Below, piece after piece: positions 1-9,360 of a stretch of DNA of 64,000 nucleotides; positions within the stretch are counted from its first letter, which is position 1; the number at the start of each line of letters is the position of its first letter. Position numbers and translations under genes: made by a program. The notes below the pieces were generated by a model. The model did not search any database, was not told the DNA's origin, and saw only the letters and a program-made list of their open reading frames with translations. The DNA comes from Hyphomicrobiales bacterium (GTDB lineage: Bacteria; Pseudomonadota; Alphaproteobacteria; Rhizobiales; Beijerinckiaceae), in contig JAIXYZ010000004.1 of the NCBI GenBank assembly GCA_027489955.1, positions 96,672 to 160,671 of the forward strand. Reading direction: 5' to 3'.

Positions 1-1238
1 GTCAGCAGCGTCTTGATCTGGACCGTGACCGTCGTCACCGCTTCCAGCGGATTGAAGGTGAGGTTGCCGGCCAGGCCCGCAGCCATGACGACGATCATCG
101 TCTCGCCGACCGCGCGCGAGACCGCGAGCATGAAGGCCGAGACGATGCCCGGCAGCGCGGCGGGAAGGATCACCCGCTTGATGGTCTCGGCCTTGGTCGA
201 TCCCATGGCGTAGGAGCCGTCGCGCAGCGATTGCGGGACGGCGGTGATCACGTCGTCCGAGAGGGACGACACGAAGGGGATGATCATCACGCCCATGACG
301 AGGCCGGCCGCCAGCGCGCTCTCCGAGGCGACCGACAGGCCGAGCGCCTCGCCCGTGCGGCGGATGAAGGGGGCGACCGTCAGCGCGGCGAAGAAGCCGA
401 ACACGACCGTGGGAATGCCGGCCAGCACCTCCAGCAGAGGCTTGGCCAGGGAGCGGAAGCGCGGCGTGGCGTATTCCGACATGTAGATGGCGGCGAACAG
501 GCCCACCGGGCCGGCCACCAGCATGGCGATGACCATGATGAGCGAGGTGCCGACGAAGAGCGGGACCGCGCCGAAGGACCCGGACGCGCCGATCTGGTCG
601 CTGCGGATGGCGGTCTGCGGCGACCATTGCAGGCCGAAGAGGAAGTCCCACCAGGGATAGCGCTGGAAGAAGCGCAGCGTCTCGAACATCACCGAGAACA
701 GGATGCCGATCGTGGTGAGCACGGCGACCGCCGAGCAGGCGATCAGCAGCCAGAGCGTCAGCGCCTCGAACCGGTTGCGCGCCCGGAAATCGGCGGAGAT
801 GCGCGGCAGGCCCCAGGAGAAGGCGGCGAGCGCCGCCAGGATCCCTGCGACGAGCAGGACGGTCTTGGAGGTGGTCTGCGCGGCGACATAGGCGCGGCCG
901 GCCTCGGCGACCTCGGGAGAGGGGGCCTGAGCGCGGCCCTCGGCGGCCATGACGATCTCGCGCATGCGGGCGTCGTGTTCCAGGCCCGTGGCGGGCTGGA
1001 GCGCCTCCGGCAGCGCCGCGACGGCGCGGGCCTCGACGTAACGGGGGGCGAGCGGCGTCCACGCCGCCACCGCCAGCAGCATGGGGACGGTGCAGATCGC
1101 GGCGAGGAAGAGCCCGTGATAGGACGGCAGCGAATGGAGCCGCACGCCGGCCACCTTGAGCCGCTGGCTGCGCGCACGCCCGACCGCGAAGGCCGAGATC
1201 GCGACGAGCGCCGTCAGGACGAAATAAAGCGCGATCAT
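1..1238 (-). CDS. pstC: Phosphate ABC transporter permease PstC (3' end outside window)
   Basis: Inner-membrane permease of the high-affinity PstSCAB phosphate importer. Reading down from an ATG at 1238, 412 codons are visible before the window edge, so the C-terminus is missing. The protein begins with a hydrophobic segment (MIALYFVLTALVAISAFAV) and has about 170 residues before the conserved permease core, a long N-terminal form compared with the roughly 320-residue E. coli protein. The core shows TM helices and the cytoplasmic EAA-type loop (GSTKAETIKRVILPAALPGI). It follows pstS on the same strand after about 100 bp and is probably cotranscribed with it. The family assignment is secure; the total length cannot be judged. 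Confidence 0.93.
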   Translation of the reverse strand, partial: MIALYFVLTALVAISAFAVGRARSQRLKVAGVRLHSLPSYHGLFLAAICTVPMLLAVAAWTPLAPRYVEARAVAALPEALQPATGLEHDARMREIVMAAEGRAQAPSPEVAEAGRAYVAAQTTSKTVLLVAGILAALAAFSWGLPRISADFRARNRFEALTLWLLIACSAVAVLTTIGILFSVMFETLRFFQRYPWWDFLFGLQWSPQTAIRSDQIGASGSFGAVPLFVGTSLIMVIAMLVAGPVGLFAAIYMSEYATPRFRSLAKPLLEVLAGIPTVVFGFFAALTVAPFIRRTGEALGLSVASESALAAGLVMGVMIIPFVSSLSDDVITAVPQSLRDGSYAMGSTKAETIKRVILPAALPGIVSAFMLAVSRAVGETMIVVMAAGLAGNLTFNPLEAVTTVTVQIKTLL

Positions 1239-1339
1239 GCCTGCCCCGTCGCCTCGCGGCGCCCCTTACGGACGGCCGCCTGTCGTAACGGGAAGCGCGG
1301 GCGCCGGAAGCGCCCGCGCCGCCCTTCGCGAACCGATTA

Positions 1340-2392
1340 TCAGATGCCGGCCTCGGAGGTCATCGGCTTCATCGACTGCACGTCGGCGCGCACCTTCGAC
1401 AGCTCCTGGGCGGGCAGGGTCACCAGGCCCTTCGGGCCGAGATAGCCGTTCTCGCCCAGCGCCTTGTCGGAAACGTACTCGGCGATGAACTTGTCGAGGC
1501 CCGGCACGACGCCGATGTGCTGCTTCTTGAAGTAGACGAAGAGCGGGCGCGCCACGCTGTACTTGCCCGCCGCGATGGCGTCGAAGTCCGGGACGACGCC
1601 CTCGATCGCGGCGCCCTTGATGCGGGCGGCGTTCTCCTCGAGGAACGAGTAGCCAAAGATGCCGACGGCGGCCGGGTTGGCGTCCAGCTTCTGGACGATC
1701 AGGTTGTCGTTCTCGCCGGCGTCGATATAGGCGCCGTCCTCGCGCAGGGACTTCCAGGCGGCGTCGAACGCCTTGCGGTCGCTCTTCTTGAGGTCGGCGA
1801 GCGCGGCGATCTTCTCGGCGCCGGGCTCCATGACGAGCTCGAGGAAGCTGTCACGCGTGCCGGAGGTCGGCGGGGGGCCGAGGACCTCGATCTTCTGGTT
1901 CGGCAGCGAGGGGTCGATGTCGGACCAGTTGCGGTTGGGGTTTGCCACCAGCTTGCCGGACGCATCCGGAACCTGCTTGGCGAGCGCGCGGAACACCTGC
2001 TCCTTGGTGAGCTTCAGGTCCGGGCCCTTCTTGGAGTTGGCGATCGTCAGGCCGTCGAAGCCGACCTTCAGCTCGACGATCTCCTTGACGCCGTTCTTCT
2101 GGCAATCGGCGAACTCGTTCTTGTTGATGCGGCGCGAAGCGTTGGCCGCGTCGGGGAAATCGACGCCGACGCCGGCGCAGAACAGCTTGAGGCCGCCGCC
2201 GGTGCCGGTGGATTCCACGATCGGGGCGCGGCCGCCGCCGGCCCGGGCGAACTGCTCGGCGACGGTGGTGGTGAAGGGATACACCGTCGAGGAACCGACG
2301 ATGCGGATCTGATCCCGCGCGAGGGCGGGAACGGACGCCAGAGAGGCGGCGAAGGCCACCGTAGCGGCGGTCACGAAAAGCTTGGTCGTCAT
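1340..2392 (-). CDS. pstS: Phosphate-binding periplasmic protein PstS
   Basis: Periplasmic phosphate receptor of the Pst importer, 350 aa from the ATG at 2392. A cleavable Sec signal peptide (MTTKLFVTAATVAFAASLAS, then VPALA) precedes the mature start near RDQIRIVGSSTVYPF, the classical PstS N-terminal motif with phosphate-contacting Ser/Thr residues. The ESTGTGGG segment and the SGTRDSFLELV segment are further ligand loops. The frame is open to 2461, but that would put 23 non-signal-like residues in front, so 2392 is preferred. A Pho box lies 63 bp upstream (2455-2472). pstC follows; the kinase gene phoR lies upstream, giving the phoR-pstS-pstC order common in alphaproteobacteria. Confidence 0.96.
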   Translation of the reverse strand: MTTKLFVTAATVAFAASLASVPALARDQIRIVGSSTVYPFTTTVAEQFARAGGGRAPIVESTGTGGGLKLFCAGVGVDFPDAANASRRINKNEFADCQKNGVKEIVELKVGFDGLTIANSKKGPDLKLTKEQVFRALAKQVPDASGKLVANPNRNWSDIDPSLPNQKIEVLGPPPTSGTRDSFLELVMEPGAEKIAALADLKKSDRKAFDAAWKSLREDGAYIDAGENDNLIVQKLDANPAAVGIFGYSFLEENAARIKGAAIEGVVPDFDAIAAGKYSVARPLFVYFKKQHIGVVPGLDKFIAEYVSDKALGENGYLGPKGLVTLPAQELSKVRADVQSMKPMTSEAGI

Positions 2393-2454
2393 GGGACGCT
2401 CCCAGTTGCAGCCCCCGTTTCGGCCGGGGACGCGGCAACCTCTATGGCGGGAGG

Positions 2455-2472
2455 ATGACAACCAGATGACAG
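2455..2472 (-). promoter_or_regulatory. Pho box upstream of pstS
   Basis: Read on the minus strand the site is CTGTCAT-CTGG-TTGTCAT: two 7-bp direct repeats separated by 4 bp, 13 of 14 matching the alphaproteobacterial/enteric PhoB half-site CTGTCAT. It lies 63 bp upstream of the pstS start codon and just downstream of the phoR stop codon. This predicts PhoB-dependent induction of pstS and the genes behind it under phosphate limitation. Confidence 0.85.
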
Positions 2473-2491
2473 GCGCGCGCGGCCTTTCGGA

Positions 2492-3520
2492 TCAGGCCTC
2501 GGGCGCGGCCGGCAGGCGCACCCGGAAGGTCGAGCCCCGGCCCACCTCGCTCTCGATCATCAGCCGGCCGCCATGGCGCTGCACGATGTGCTTGACGATG
2601 GCAAGGCCAAGGCCCGTGCCGGTGCGCCCGCGCCCGTCCCGCGGCTCGGCCCGGTAGAAACGCTCGGTCAGGCGGGGGATGTGCTGGGGCGGGATGCCCG
2701 GCCCGTCGTCGGTGACCGAGAGGTCGACATATCCGTCGCGCCGGGCGAGCGCGACGGTCACCCGGCCGCCAAGCCTGCCGTGGCGGATGGCGTTCTCGAT
2801 CAGGTTCTCCGCCAGCCGGGCCATCTCGTCCCGGTCGCCAAGGATGCCCGCATCCGCCGTGGGCACCTGGCGGTCGACGGTCGTGCCGTGCTCCTGGGCG
2901 AGGCCGGAGAGCATGTTGGACGCCTCGTTCACCGTCGCCTTCAGGTCCACCCGGTCGCGGGGGACGACGGCGCCCTTGCTCTCGATGCGCGACAGCGAGA
3001 GCAGGTCGTCGACCAGCCGGCGCATGCGCTGGGCCTGCTCGCGCATCATGTTCAGGAAGGTCGACTGCGCCGCCGCGTCGTTGCGCGCGGGGCCGAGCAG
3101 CGTGTCCACCGCGCCGATGAGGGCCGCCAGCGGCGTGCGCAGCTCATGGCTGGCATTGGCCACGAAGTCGACGCGCATCTTCTCGATGCGCCGCGCCTCG
3201 CTGACGTCCCGGAACAGGAGCAGGGCGCCGACGCCCTCCAGCGGCGCCACCCGGAGCACGAAGATGCGCTCGTCGGGAACGTGGCGCACATGCTCGATCT
3301 CGCGGGGCTCGCCGCCCGCCAGCACCTCGGCGACCGCGGTCAGCGCATCGGGATCGCGGAGCGCCAGCGACAGGGCCTCCTCGCGGCGCAGCCCCGTGAA
3401 GAGGCTGCCGGCGGCAAGGTTGTAGGCCGCGATGCCGCCCGCCGGATCCACGACGATGGCGGGGTCGGACAGCGCCCGGAGAAACGCGTCCACCGGCGTC
3501 GCGATCGGATCGTTCGGCAT
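2492..3520 (-). CDS. phoR: PAS-domain sensor histidine kinase, PhoR type
   Basis: Probable phosphate-responsive histidine kinase, 342 aa from the ATG at 3520. An N-terminal PAS-like region (about residues 8-105) is followed by a HisKA domain with the phosphoacceptor in NASHELRTPL (His125) and a C-terminal HATPase domain with the N box (LIENAIRHG), DDGPGIP and GTGLGLAIV glycine motifs. No transmembrane helix precedes the PAS domain, whereas most PhoR proteins are membrane-anchored. The frame stays open upstream, but only across the neighbouring membrane-protein gene in another frame. Position directly upstream of pstS supports PhoR; the cognate phoB is not in view and would be expected beyond pstC. 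Confidence 0.88.
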   Translation of the reverse strand: MPNDPIATPVDAFLRALSDPAIVVDPAGGIAAYNLAAGSLFTGLRREEALSLALRDPDALTAVAEVLAGGEPREIEHVRHVPDERIFVLRVAPLEGVGALLLFRDVSEARRIEKMRVDFVANASHELRTPLAALIGAVDTLLGPARNDAAAQSTFLNMMREQAQRMRRLVDDLLSLSRIESKGAVVPRDRVDLKATVNEASNMLSGLAQEHGTTVDRQVPTADAGILGDRDEMARLAENLIENAIRHGRLGGRVTVALARRDGYVDLSVTDDGPGIPPQHIPRLTERFYRAEPRDGRGRTGTGLGLAIVKHIVQRHGGRLMIESEVGRGSTFRVRLPAAPEA

Positions 3521-3555
3521 CGTGCCCGGCGCCCCCTCGTCCGCCGCGCGGCAGG

Positions 3556-4584
3556 CTAGTCGTTCTCGCCGGCGCGGAACAGCCTCGACATGGCGCGCAG
3601 CCGCCCCGTCGCCTCGTAGGCGCCCAGGAGAGCGAGCGCCAGGATCAACGGCGCGACATAGTAGATCAGCCGGAACAGGAGCAGCGCCCCGAGCAGCGGC
3701 TCGCGCGGCACATGGCTGAGCGCGATCAGGATCGTCGCCTCGAAGACGCCGAGCCCCCCCGGCGAATGGCTGGCGATGCCCAGCATCGCAGCCGCGACGT
3801 AGATGGCCAGGAACGTCTCGTAGCCGACGCCGTGGCCGGTCGGCAGGAGCACGTAGAGCACGCCGGCGGCCGCGCAGACGTCGCCGATGCCCAGCATGGC
3901 CTGGGCGGTGGAGAGCTTCCAGCCGGGAAGCTCGAGCCGCCAGCCCTGGATGCGCACGGTGGGGCGGCGCAGGGCGACCCAGGCGAAATAGGCGCCGACG
4001 AGGCCGATCGGCACCAGGCCCATCAGGCGCACGAAATCGGTGCCGAACACGATGAGGCGCGCCACCGCCTCTGCCTCGCGGATCAGGGACCAGCTCAGCA
4101 CCACGCCCATGCCGAGCCAGAACGTGATGCCGGCGATCACGGTCAGGCTGGCAATGCGCGAGGCGGACAGGCCCTTGGGGGCATAGATCCAGTAGCGGAC
4201 CGTGCCGCCAGTCACGAGCGGGAAGCCGAGGTTGAAGCTGACCGCGTAGCTGGTGAAGGAGGCGAGCGCCGTGGTGCGGTAGGGAATGCGGATCTTGAGC
4301 TGGCGCAGGGCCAGGACGTCGTAGCCGGTGAGCAGCAGATAGCTGACCACGGTCAGCGCGAGGGCAGCCGCGAGCTGGGCTCGGCTGGCGGATGTCAGCG
4401 CCGCCTGGACCTCCCAGAGGTCCACCTCCCGCACGATGACCCAAAGGACGAAGCAGGAGGCGATGACGATGATCGCGCTCATCACCGTGCCGAGCAGCGC
4501 CCAGCGCTTGCGGCTCGCAGGGGCCAGGGTCACGGCCGGGAGCGGGGCCGTCTGTGCCTGATCAGGCTGTCCGTCGCGTGTCAT
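3556..4584 (-). CDS. Flippase-like/LPG synthase TM-region membrane protein (YbhN, UPF0104 family)
   Basis: Integral membrane protein of 342 aa (ATG at 4584) resembling the transmembrane part of lysylphosphatidylglycerol synthase (PF03706, YbhN/UPF0104). Eight or so hydrophobic helices are visible, with family-typical segments SFTSYAVSFNLGFPLVTGG and the glycine-rich SHSPGGLGVFEATIL near the C-terminal third. The soluble acyltransferase half of MprF is absent, so lipid aminoacylation is not implied; a lipid translocation role is only a family-level guess. The frame is open to 4725, with other ATGs at 4662 and 4725. It ends 35 bp before phoR and might be cotranscribed with it. Confidence 0.82.
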   Translation of the reverse strand: MTRDGQPDQAQTAPLPAVTLAPASRKRWALLGTVMSAIIVIASCFVLWVIVREVDLWEVQAALTSASRAQLAAALALTVVSYLLLTGYDVLALRQLKIRIPYRTTALASFTSYAVSFNLGFPLVTGGTVRYWIYAPKGLSASRIASLTVIAGITFWLGMGVVLSWSLIREAEAVARLIVFGTDFVRLMGLVPIGLVGAYFAWVALRRPTVRIQGWRLELPGWKLSTAQAMLGIGDVCAAAGVLYVLLPTGHGVGYETFLAIYVAAAMLGIASHSPGGLGVFEATILIALSHVPREPLLGALLLFRLIYYVAPLILALALLGAYEATGRLRAMSRLFRAGEND

Positions 4585-4900
4585 GAAGGGCCGGGCGGTC
4601 CGTCGGAACGAAGGGTCCAGACCGACCGTGGCGGCCGATCGTTGCAATTCGATGGCGCCCATATAGGCCTGGCGCCGCTTCGCCGCCAGCGGCTGCGGCG
4701 TCTTTGACCTGAGGCAATCGCGCAACGCTCGGCATGTTTCGCGGAGCGCGTCTTGTGCGGTGCCACAGGGACAGCTAGACCGCCGTTACGGTCGCACACC
4801 GCCCCGCGAGGGCGATGAGGTGCCCATGGCCGTCCGGCCTCAAGGCCGGAGTATCCCAGCGCCGCCGTTGCGGCGCCTGGCAAAGATCAAGGAGACGACG

Positions 4901-5596
4901 GTGACGATCGGGGCTGACACGAAGGTTGCGGAAGGCGCCGGCCTCTCGCGTCGGGCGATGCTGGTGGCGCTGGCCGCGCTGCCTCTCGCGGCGTGCCAGC
5001 AGGCGGTGATGAACGACCGCAACCCGGCGCTCTTCTCCGATGGCGACACGACCGGCTGGTATATCGGCTCGATGCCCGACAAGCCGCACGACGTGCCGCT
5101 GGTCGACCGCAGCAAGATGCGCCCCGAGCTGAACCGGCAGACGGTCGACTACGCGGGCAGCGAGAAGCCGGGCACCATCGTCGTCGATATCGACAAGCGC
5201 TTCCTCTACCTGGTCCAGCCGGGCAACAAGGCGCTGCGCTACGGCGTCGGCGTCGGCCGCCAGGGCTTTTCCTGGAAGGGCGTCGCGACGATCGGCAACA
5301 AGACCGTGTGGCCCGACTGGCGCCCCACGCCGACCATGGTCCGCCTGAACCCGAAGCTTCCCGCGCACATGGAGGCGGGCGTCGACAACCCGCTCGGCGC
5401 GCGCGCGCTCTACCTCTACCAAGGCGGCCGGGACATCCTGTTCCGCATCCACGGCACGAACGAGCCGTGGTCGATCGGCGAGCAGGTCTCTTCGGGCTGC
5501 ATCCGCATGCTCAACGAGGACGTCGTGGACCTGTACAGCCGCGTGCCCGTCGGCACGACCGTGCTGGTGCGCCGCAACGGCCAGTGGCGCGTCTGA
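4901..5596 (+). CDS. L,D-transpeptidase (YkuD domain), Tat-type lipoprotein
   Basis: Periplasmic peptidoglycan cross-linking or protein-anchoring enzyme of the ErfK/YbiS/YkuD family, 231 aa. The GTG at 4901 is chosen because AAGGAG sits 6 bp upstream; an in-frame ATG at 4826 would add residues with no role. Near the N-terminus SRRAML followed by a hydrophobic stretch and LAAC reads as a twin-arginine signal with a lipobox, so the mature protein should be lipidated at that Cys. The YkuD domain covers about residues 85-230 and ends in the catalytic motif HGTNEPWSIGEQVSSGCIRM (His and SSGCIRM Cys/Arg). A strong terminator follows. Confidence 0.92.
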   Translation: MTIGADTKVAEGAGLSRRAMLVALAALPLAACQQAVMNDRNPALFSDGDTTGWYIGSMPDKPHDVPLVDRSKMRPELNRQTVDYAGSEKPGTIVVDIDKRFLYLVQPGNKALRYGVGVGRQGFSWKGVATIGNKTVWPDWRPTPTMVRLNPKLPAHMEAGVDNPLGARALYLYQGGRDILFRIHGTNEPWSIGEQVSSGCIRMLNEDVVDLYSRVPVGTTVLVRRNGQWRV

Positions 5597-5617
5597 CGCG
5601 ACCGGAACGCTTCAAGC

Positions 5618-5647
5618 AAAAAGGCCCGCAGCGATGCGGGCCTTTTT
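5618..5647 (+). terminator. Rho-independent terminator after the L,D-transpeptidase gene
   Basis: A perfect 13-bp stem (AAAAAGGCCCGCA / TGCGGGCCTTTTT) with a GCGA tetraloop, ending in a T run, starts 22 bp after the stop codon. This is a textbook intrinsic terminator. Confidence 0.93.
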
Positions 5648-5692
5648 GGTTTGGGAGCGGCGCTGGACGCGCGGAGAGCAGGCCCCCTTGGT

Positions 5693-5968
5693 GTCATCCC
5701 GTGCGCGACGCGGCATGACGATGCCGCTTCGCAGACACGGGATCGGCCGGGCTTTTGCACCCCGTGTCATCCCCGGCGAGCGCAGCGAGGGAAGGGAATC
5801 CAGCGAATGGCGGGCGTGGAGCACCGCGCCGATCGAGCCTGGATCCCCTTCCCCTACGCGCCTGCGGCGCTTCGGCCGGGGATGACAGCGGAGAAAAGGA
5901 AATACAAATGACGCCCCGATCCCGTGTCTGCGGCGCCACGCTTCGCGCTGCGCCGCGCACGGGATGAC
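5693..5968. repeat. Nested palindromic intergenic repeats between the transpeptidase gene and leuA
   Basis: This covers most of the 390-bp gap at 5597-5986, in which I see no gene. The core (5765-5887) is an inverted repeat: TGTCATCCCCGG at 5765 pairs with CCGGGGATGACA ending at 5887, and GGGAAGGGAATCCAG pairs with CTGGATCCCCTTCCC. It is flanked by a second repeat in opposite orientations: GTCATCCCGTGCGCG (5693-5707) matches CGCGCACGGGATGAC (5954-5968), and CGCAGACACGGGATCGG (5730-5746) matches CCGATCCCGTGTCTGCG (5916-5932). Such GTCATCCC-ended palindromes are known dispersed repeats in alphaproteobacterial genomes. Confidence 0.85.
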
Positions 5969-5986
5969 AGGCCGATCGCCTCGGGC

Positions 5987-7660
5987 CTACGCCAGCCCGT
6001 CGCGCAGGGCGCGGTTGACGGCGGAGACGACGGCCTTCAGCGAGGCCACCACGATGTTGCGGTCGAGACCGACGCCGAAGACCGGCTTGTCGCCGACCCG
6101 CAGCTCCACATAGGCCACCGCCGCCGCATTGGCGCCGGTGCCGATGGCGTGCTCGCGGTAGTCGACGAGCTGGAAGCTCCAGCCGAGATGCTGCTGCAGC
6201 GCCGCCGTGAAGCCGTCGATGGGGCCGGTGCCGTGGCCCGACAGCGCGACGCGAATGCCCGCGTCCTCGATGACGGCCTCGACGCGCCGCTCCTCCTCGC
6301 CGTTCTCGGCCTCCGTGCGGTGGCTGACGAAGGCGAAGCGGCCGTCGAAGAGATATTCGTTGCGGAACGCCTCGTAGAGCCGCTCGGCGGAGAGCTCGAC
6401 GCCCTCGCCGTCGGCGACGCCCTGCACGACCCGGCCGAACTCGATCTGGAGCCGGCGCGGCAGTTCGAGCCCGTATTCCCGCTCCATGACATAGGCGATG
6501 CCGCCCTTGCCGGACTGGGAATTGATGCGGATCACCGCCTCGTAGGACCGGCCGAGATCCTTGGGATCGATCGGCAGGTACGGCACTTCCCACGCATCCT
6601 GGCCGGAGGCCTCCAGCGCCTTGAGGCCCTTGTTGATGGCGTCCTGGTGGGAGCCGGAAAAGGCCGTGAACACCAGTTCGCCCGCATAGGGGTGGCGGGG
6701 ATGGACGGGCAGCTGCGTGCAGTATTCGGCGGTGCGGATCAGCTCGTTGATGTCCTCGACATGCAGGCCCGGATCGATGCCCTGCGAATAGAGGTTCAGC
6801 GCCAGCGTCACGATGTCGACGTTGCCCGTGCGCTCGCCGTTGCCGAAGAGCGTGCCCTCGACGCGATCGGCGCCGGCCATCAGGCCGAGTTCGGTGGCGG
6901 CGATTGCGGTGCCCCGGTCGTTATGGGGATGGAGCGAGATGATGACCGCCTCGCGGTCCTTCACGTTGCGGCAGAACCATTCGATCTGGTCCGCGTGGAT
7001 GTTGGGCGTGGACATCTCCACCGTCGCCGGCAGGTTCAGGATCATCCGGTGCTCCGGCGTCGGCCGGTGGACGTCCATGACCGCCTCGCAGATCTCGCGG
7101 GCGAAATCGAGCTCGGTCCCGGTGAAGCTCTCCGGGCTGTACTGGTGCACGACCTCGGTGATGCCGGCGAGGTCCTGCTTCAGGGACTCGATCAGCCTCG
7201 CCCCCTCCACCGCGATCCGCACGATCTCAGGCTTGTCGGCGCGGAACACGACGCGGCGCTGCAATTCGGAGGTGGAATTGTAGAGATGGACGATGGCGCG
7301 CCGGGCGCCCCTGATCGATTCCATCGTGCGGGTGATGATTTCGGGCCGCGACTGGGTCAGGACCTGGATCGTCACGTCATCGGGGATGAGCCCGCCCTCG
7401 ATGAGGTGGCGGACGAAGTCGAAATCCGTCTGCGAGGCGGCGGGGAAGCCGACCTCGATCTCCTTGAAGCCCATGGCGACGAGGGTCTTCCAGAGCCGCA
7501 GCTTGCGCTCCGTGCCCATGGGCTCGATCAGCGCCTGGTTGCCGTCGCGCAGGTCGACGGAGCACCAGATCGGAGGCGACGCGATCACAGCGTCGGGCCA
7601 GGTGCGGTCCTTCAGGGATACGGGGGCGTAAGGCCGGTATTTCCGGTTCGCGTTCTGCAC
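5987..7660 (-). CDS. leuA: 2-isopropylmalate synthase
   Basis: First committed enzyme of leucine biosynthesis, condensing acetyl-CoA with 2-oxoisovalerate; 557 aa, the length of the type-2 (yeast/actinobacterial) form. The start is a GTG at 7660 with AGAGG about 8 bp upstream. The HMGL-like TIM barrel opens with [11 protein letters not shown], which carries the metal-binding Asp and catalytic Arg, and has the [11 protein letters not shown] metal-binding His pair and the [11 protein letters not shown] motif. The C-terminal LeuA dimer/regulatory domain (from about residue 430) should bind leucine for feedback inhibition. It is a single-gene unit between repeats and a 340-bp divergent region with mntH. 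No leucine-rich leader peptide is evident upstream. Confidence 0.96.
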   Translation of the reverse strand: MQNANRKYRPYAPVSLKDRTWPDAVIASPPIWCSVDLRDGNQALIEPMGTERKLRLWKTLVAMGFKEIEVGFPAASQTDFDFVRHLIEGGLIPDDVTIQVLTQSRPEIITRTMESIRGARRAIVHLYNSTSELQRRVVFRADKPEIVRIAVEGARLIESLKQDLAGITEVVHQYSPESFTGTELDFAREICEAVMDVHRPTPEHRMILNLPATVEMSTPNIHADQIEWFCRNVKDREAVIISLHPHNDRGTAIAATELGLMAGADRVEGTLFGNGERTGNVDIVTLALNLYSQGIDPGLHVEDINELIRTAEYCTQLPVHPRHPYAGELVFTAFSGSHQDAINKGLKALEASGQDAWEVPYLPIDPKDLGRSYEAVIRINSQSGKGGIAYVMEREYGLELPRRLQIEFGRVVQGVADGEGVELSAERLYEAFRNEYLFDGRFAFVSHRTEAENGEEERRVEAVIEDAGIRVALSGHGTGPIDGFTAALQQHLGWSFQLVDYREHAIGTGANAAAVAYVELRVGDKPVFGVGLDRNIVVASLKAVVSAVNRALRDGLA

Positions 7661-7970
7661 GGGAGAACCTCTTGCGAGCGATGGTCAGGACGATCGTCCG
7701 GCACGCGCCGAACGGGCACACGGGGCCACCGGGCACTGTCAGCCCCGATGGCCGGTCCTAAGTCGCAGGGTCCTGGTGGCGAAACGCATCGTGCGGGCCT
7801 TCTCCGTGCGATGGGCTTAGCCGCCGCGGGGCGCGGGTGTCAACAAGCGCCGCGCCGCGCTTCGCCCGCCTTGCGATCGGTGGCGGCCAGAATGCAGTCC
7901 GGACGACGGACGGCCGCCCCTCCCGCCAACAAAAGAACGCTTCCCAACCGTCACGTTTTCTGTATCTTCC

Positions 7971-7985
7971 TGCAAATCGTTTGCA
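7971..7985 (+). promoter_or_regulatory. Mur/Fur-type manganese box overlapping the mntH leader
   Basis: TGCAAA-TCG-TTTGCA is a perfect 6-3-6 inverted repeat 19 bp before the mntH ATG, with a possible -10 region just upstream. TGCAAA/TTTGCA palindromes are the reported operator type of Mur (Mn-responsive Fur) in rhizobia and relatives. Position at or just after the expected transcription start fits Mn-dependent repression. Confidence 0.72.
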
Positions 7986-8004
7986 AGAGCAACTGGAGCG
8001 CGTG

Positions 8005-9360
8005 ATGGACCGCATCACCGGAGAAGCGGCCGATCCCGTCGCGGGCGGCTGGCGGCGGGCGCGGGGCGAGGCTGCCCTGTCGGACGTCTACCGGTCGATC
8101 GCGATCCCCAGGGGCCGCTCGGGCGCGCGGCGCTTCGCGGCCTTCCTGGGCCCGGGCTACCTGGTGGCCGTCGGCTACATGGACCCCGGCAACTGGGCCA
8201 CCTCGATCGCGGGCGGGTCCAAGTTCGGCTACACGCTGCTCGTCGTCGCGCTCGTCTCGAACATCATGGCGATCGTGCTGCAATCGCTCTGCGCCAGGCT
8301 CGCCATCGCCTCCGGGCGCGACCTCGCCCAGGCCTGCCGGGATGCCTATCCGCGCTGGGTCGCCTGGCCGCTCTGGGCCCTGGCGGAGCTCGCCATCGTC
8401 GCCACGGACCTGGCGGAAGTGATCGGCACCGCCATCGGGCTGAACCTCCTATTCGGCATCCCGCTGGAGATCGGCGTCATCATCACGGCGCTCGACGTGT
8501 TCCTCATCCTGTACCTGCAGAAGATGGGGTTCCGGTATCTGGAGGCGCTCATCGTCGCGCTGCTGGCGGTCATCGCCGTCTGCTTCGGCGTCCAGATCGC
8601 GCTCGCCGACCCGCAATGGGGCGCGGTGATCCGCGGCTTCGCACCGACGACGCAGATCGTGACCAATCCGGAGATGCTGTACCTCGCGCTCGGGATCCTG
8701 GGCGCCACGGTGATGCCCCACAATCTCTACCTGCACTCGGCCATCGTGCAGACCCGCGATTACGGATCGTCGCTGCCGGAGAAGCGCGAGGCCCTGCGCT
8801 TTGCCACCATCGATTCCACTGTCGCCCTGATGTTCGCGCTGACGATCAACGCCTCGATCCTGATCCTGGCCGCGGCGGCCTTCCATTCGACCGGGCGCAA
8901 CGAGGTGGCCGAGCTCGGCGACGCCCATGCGCTCCTGGCGCCGCTCCTGGGCGCGGCCATCGCGCCCACGCTCTTTGGCATCGCGCTCCTGTGCTGCGGC
9001 CTCAACTCCACCGTCACCGCGACGCTGGCCGGGCAGGCGGTGATGGAAGGATTCCTCGACATCCGCCTGCCGGCCTGGTTGCGGCGGCTCATCACCCGGC
9101 TCGTCGCCATCGTGCCCGCCGCGATCGTCACCATCTGGTACGGCGAGAGCGGCACGGCGCGGCTGCTGATCCTCAGCCAGGTGGTGCTGAGCCTGCAGCT
9201 CTCCTTCGCCGTGATCCCCCTGGTCATGTTCACCGCCAGCAAGGCGAAGATGGGCGCGCTCGTGGCGCCGCGCTGGCTGGTGGCGTTCGCCAGCCTGATC
9301 GCGGCCGTGATCGTGGCCCTGAACCTGAAGCTGCTCGTCGACTTCGCCCTGGGCGGCTAG
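8005..9360 (+). CDS. mntH: NRAMP-family Mn2+/divalent metal transporter
   Basis: Proton-coupled inner-membrane importer of manganese (and possibly Fe2+), 451 aa with about 11 TM helices. The ATG at 8005 has GGAG 6 bp upstream. The NRAMP helix-1 metal motif is intact in [10 protein letters not shown] (Asp, Pro, Gly, Asn), and the helix-6 ligand motif appears as [14 protein letters not shown], matching the MPH consensus. The palindrome 19 bp upstream suggests Mn-dependent repression through Mur/Fur. The stop codon overlaps the convergent dipeptidase gene by 4 bp. Confidence 0.95.
   Translation: MDRITGEAADPVAGGWRRARGEAALSDVYRSIAIPRGRSGARRFAAFLGPGYLVAVGYMDPGNWATSIAGGSKFGYTLLVVALVSNIMAIVLQSLCARLAIASGRDLAQACRDAYPRWVAWPLWALAELAIVATDLAEVIGTAIGLNLLFGIPLEIGVIITALDVFLILYLQKMGFRYLEALIVALLAVIAVCFGVQIALADPQWGAVIRGFAPTTQIVTNPEMLYLALGILGATVMPHNLYLHSAIVQTRDYGSSLPEKREALRFATIDSTVALMFALTINASILILAAAAFHSTGRNEVAELGDAHALLAPLLGAAIAPTLFGIALLCCGLNSTVTATLAGQAVMEGFLDIRLPAWLRRLITRLVAIVPAAIVTIWYGESGTARLLILSQVVLSLQLSFAVIPLVMFTASKAKMGALVAPRWLVAFASLIAAVIVALNLKLLVDFALGG

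Noticed and set aside
231..1445. 404-codon open frame on the plus strand across pstC
   Set aside because: It is antisense to pstC and pstS, is extremely Arg/Gly/Asp-rich with no domain, and arises from third-position GC bias.
7661..7836. Leucine leader peptide or attenuator upstream of leuA
   Set aside because: The only small ORF on the minus strand (16 codons from [10 protein letters not shown]) has two Leu and no clear terminator/antiterminator pairing.
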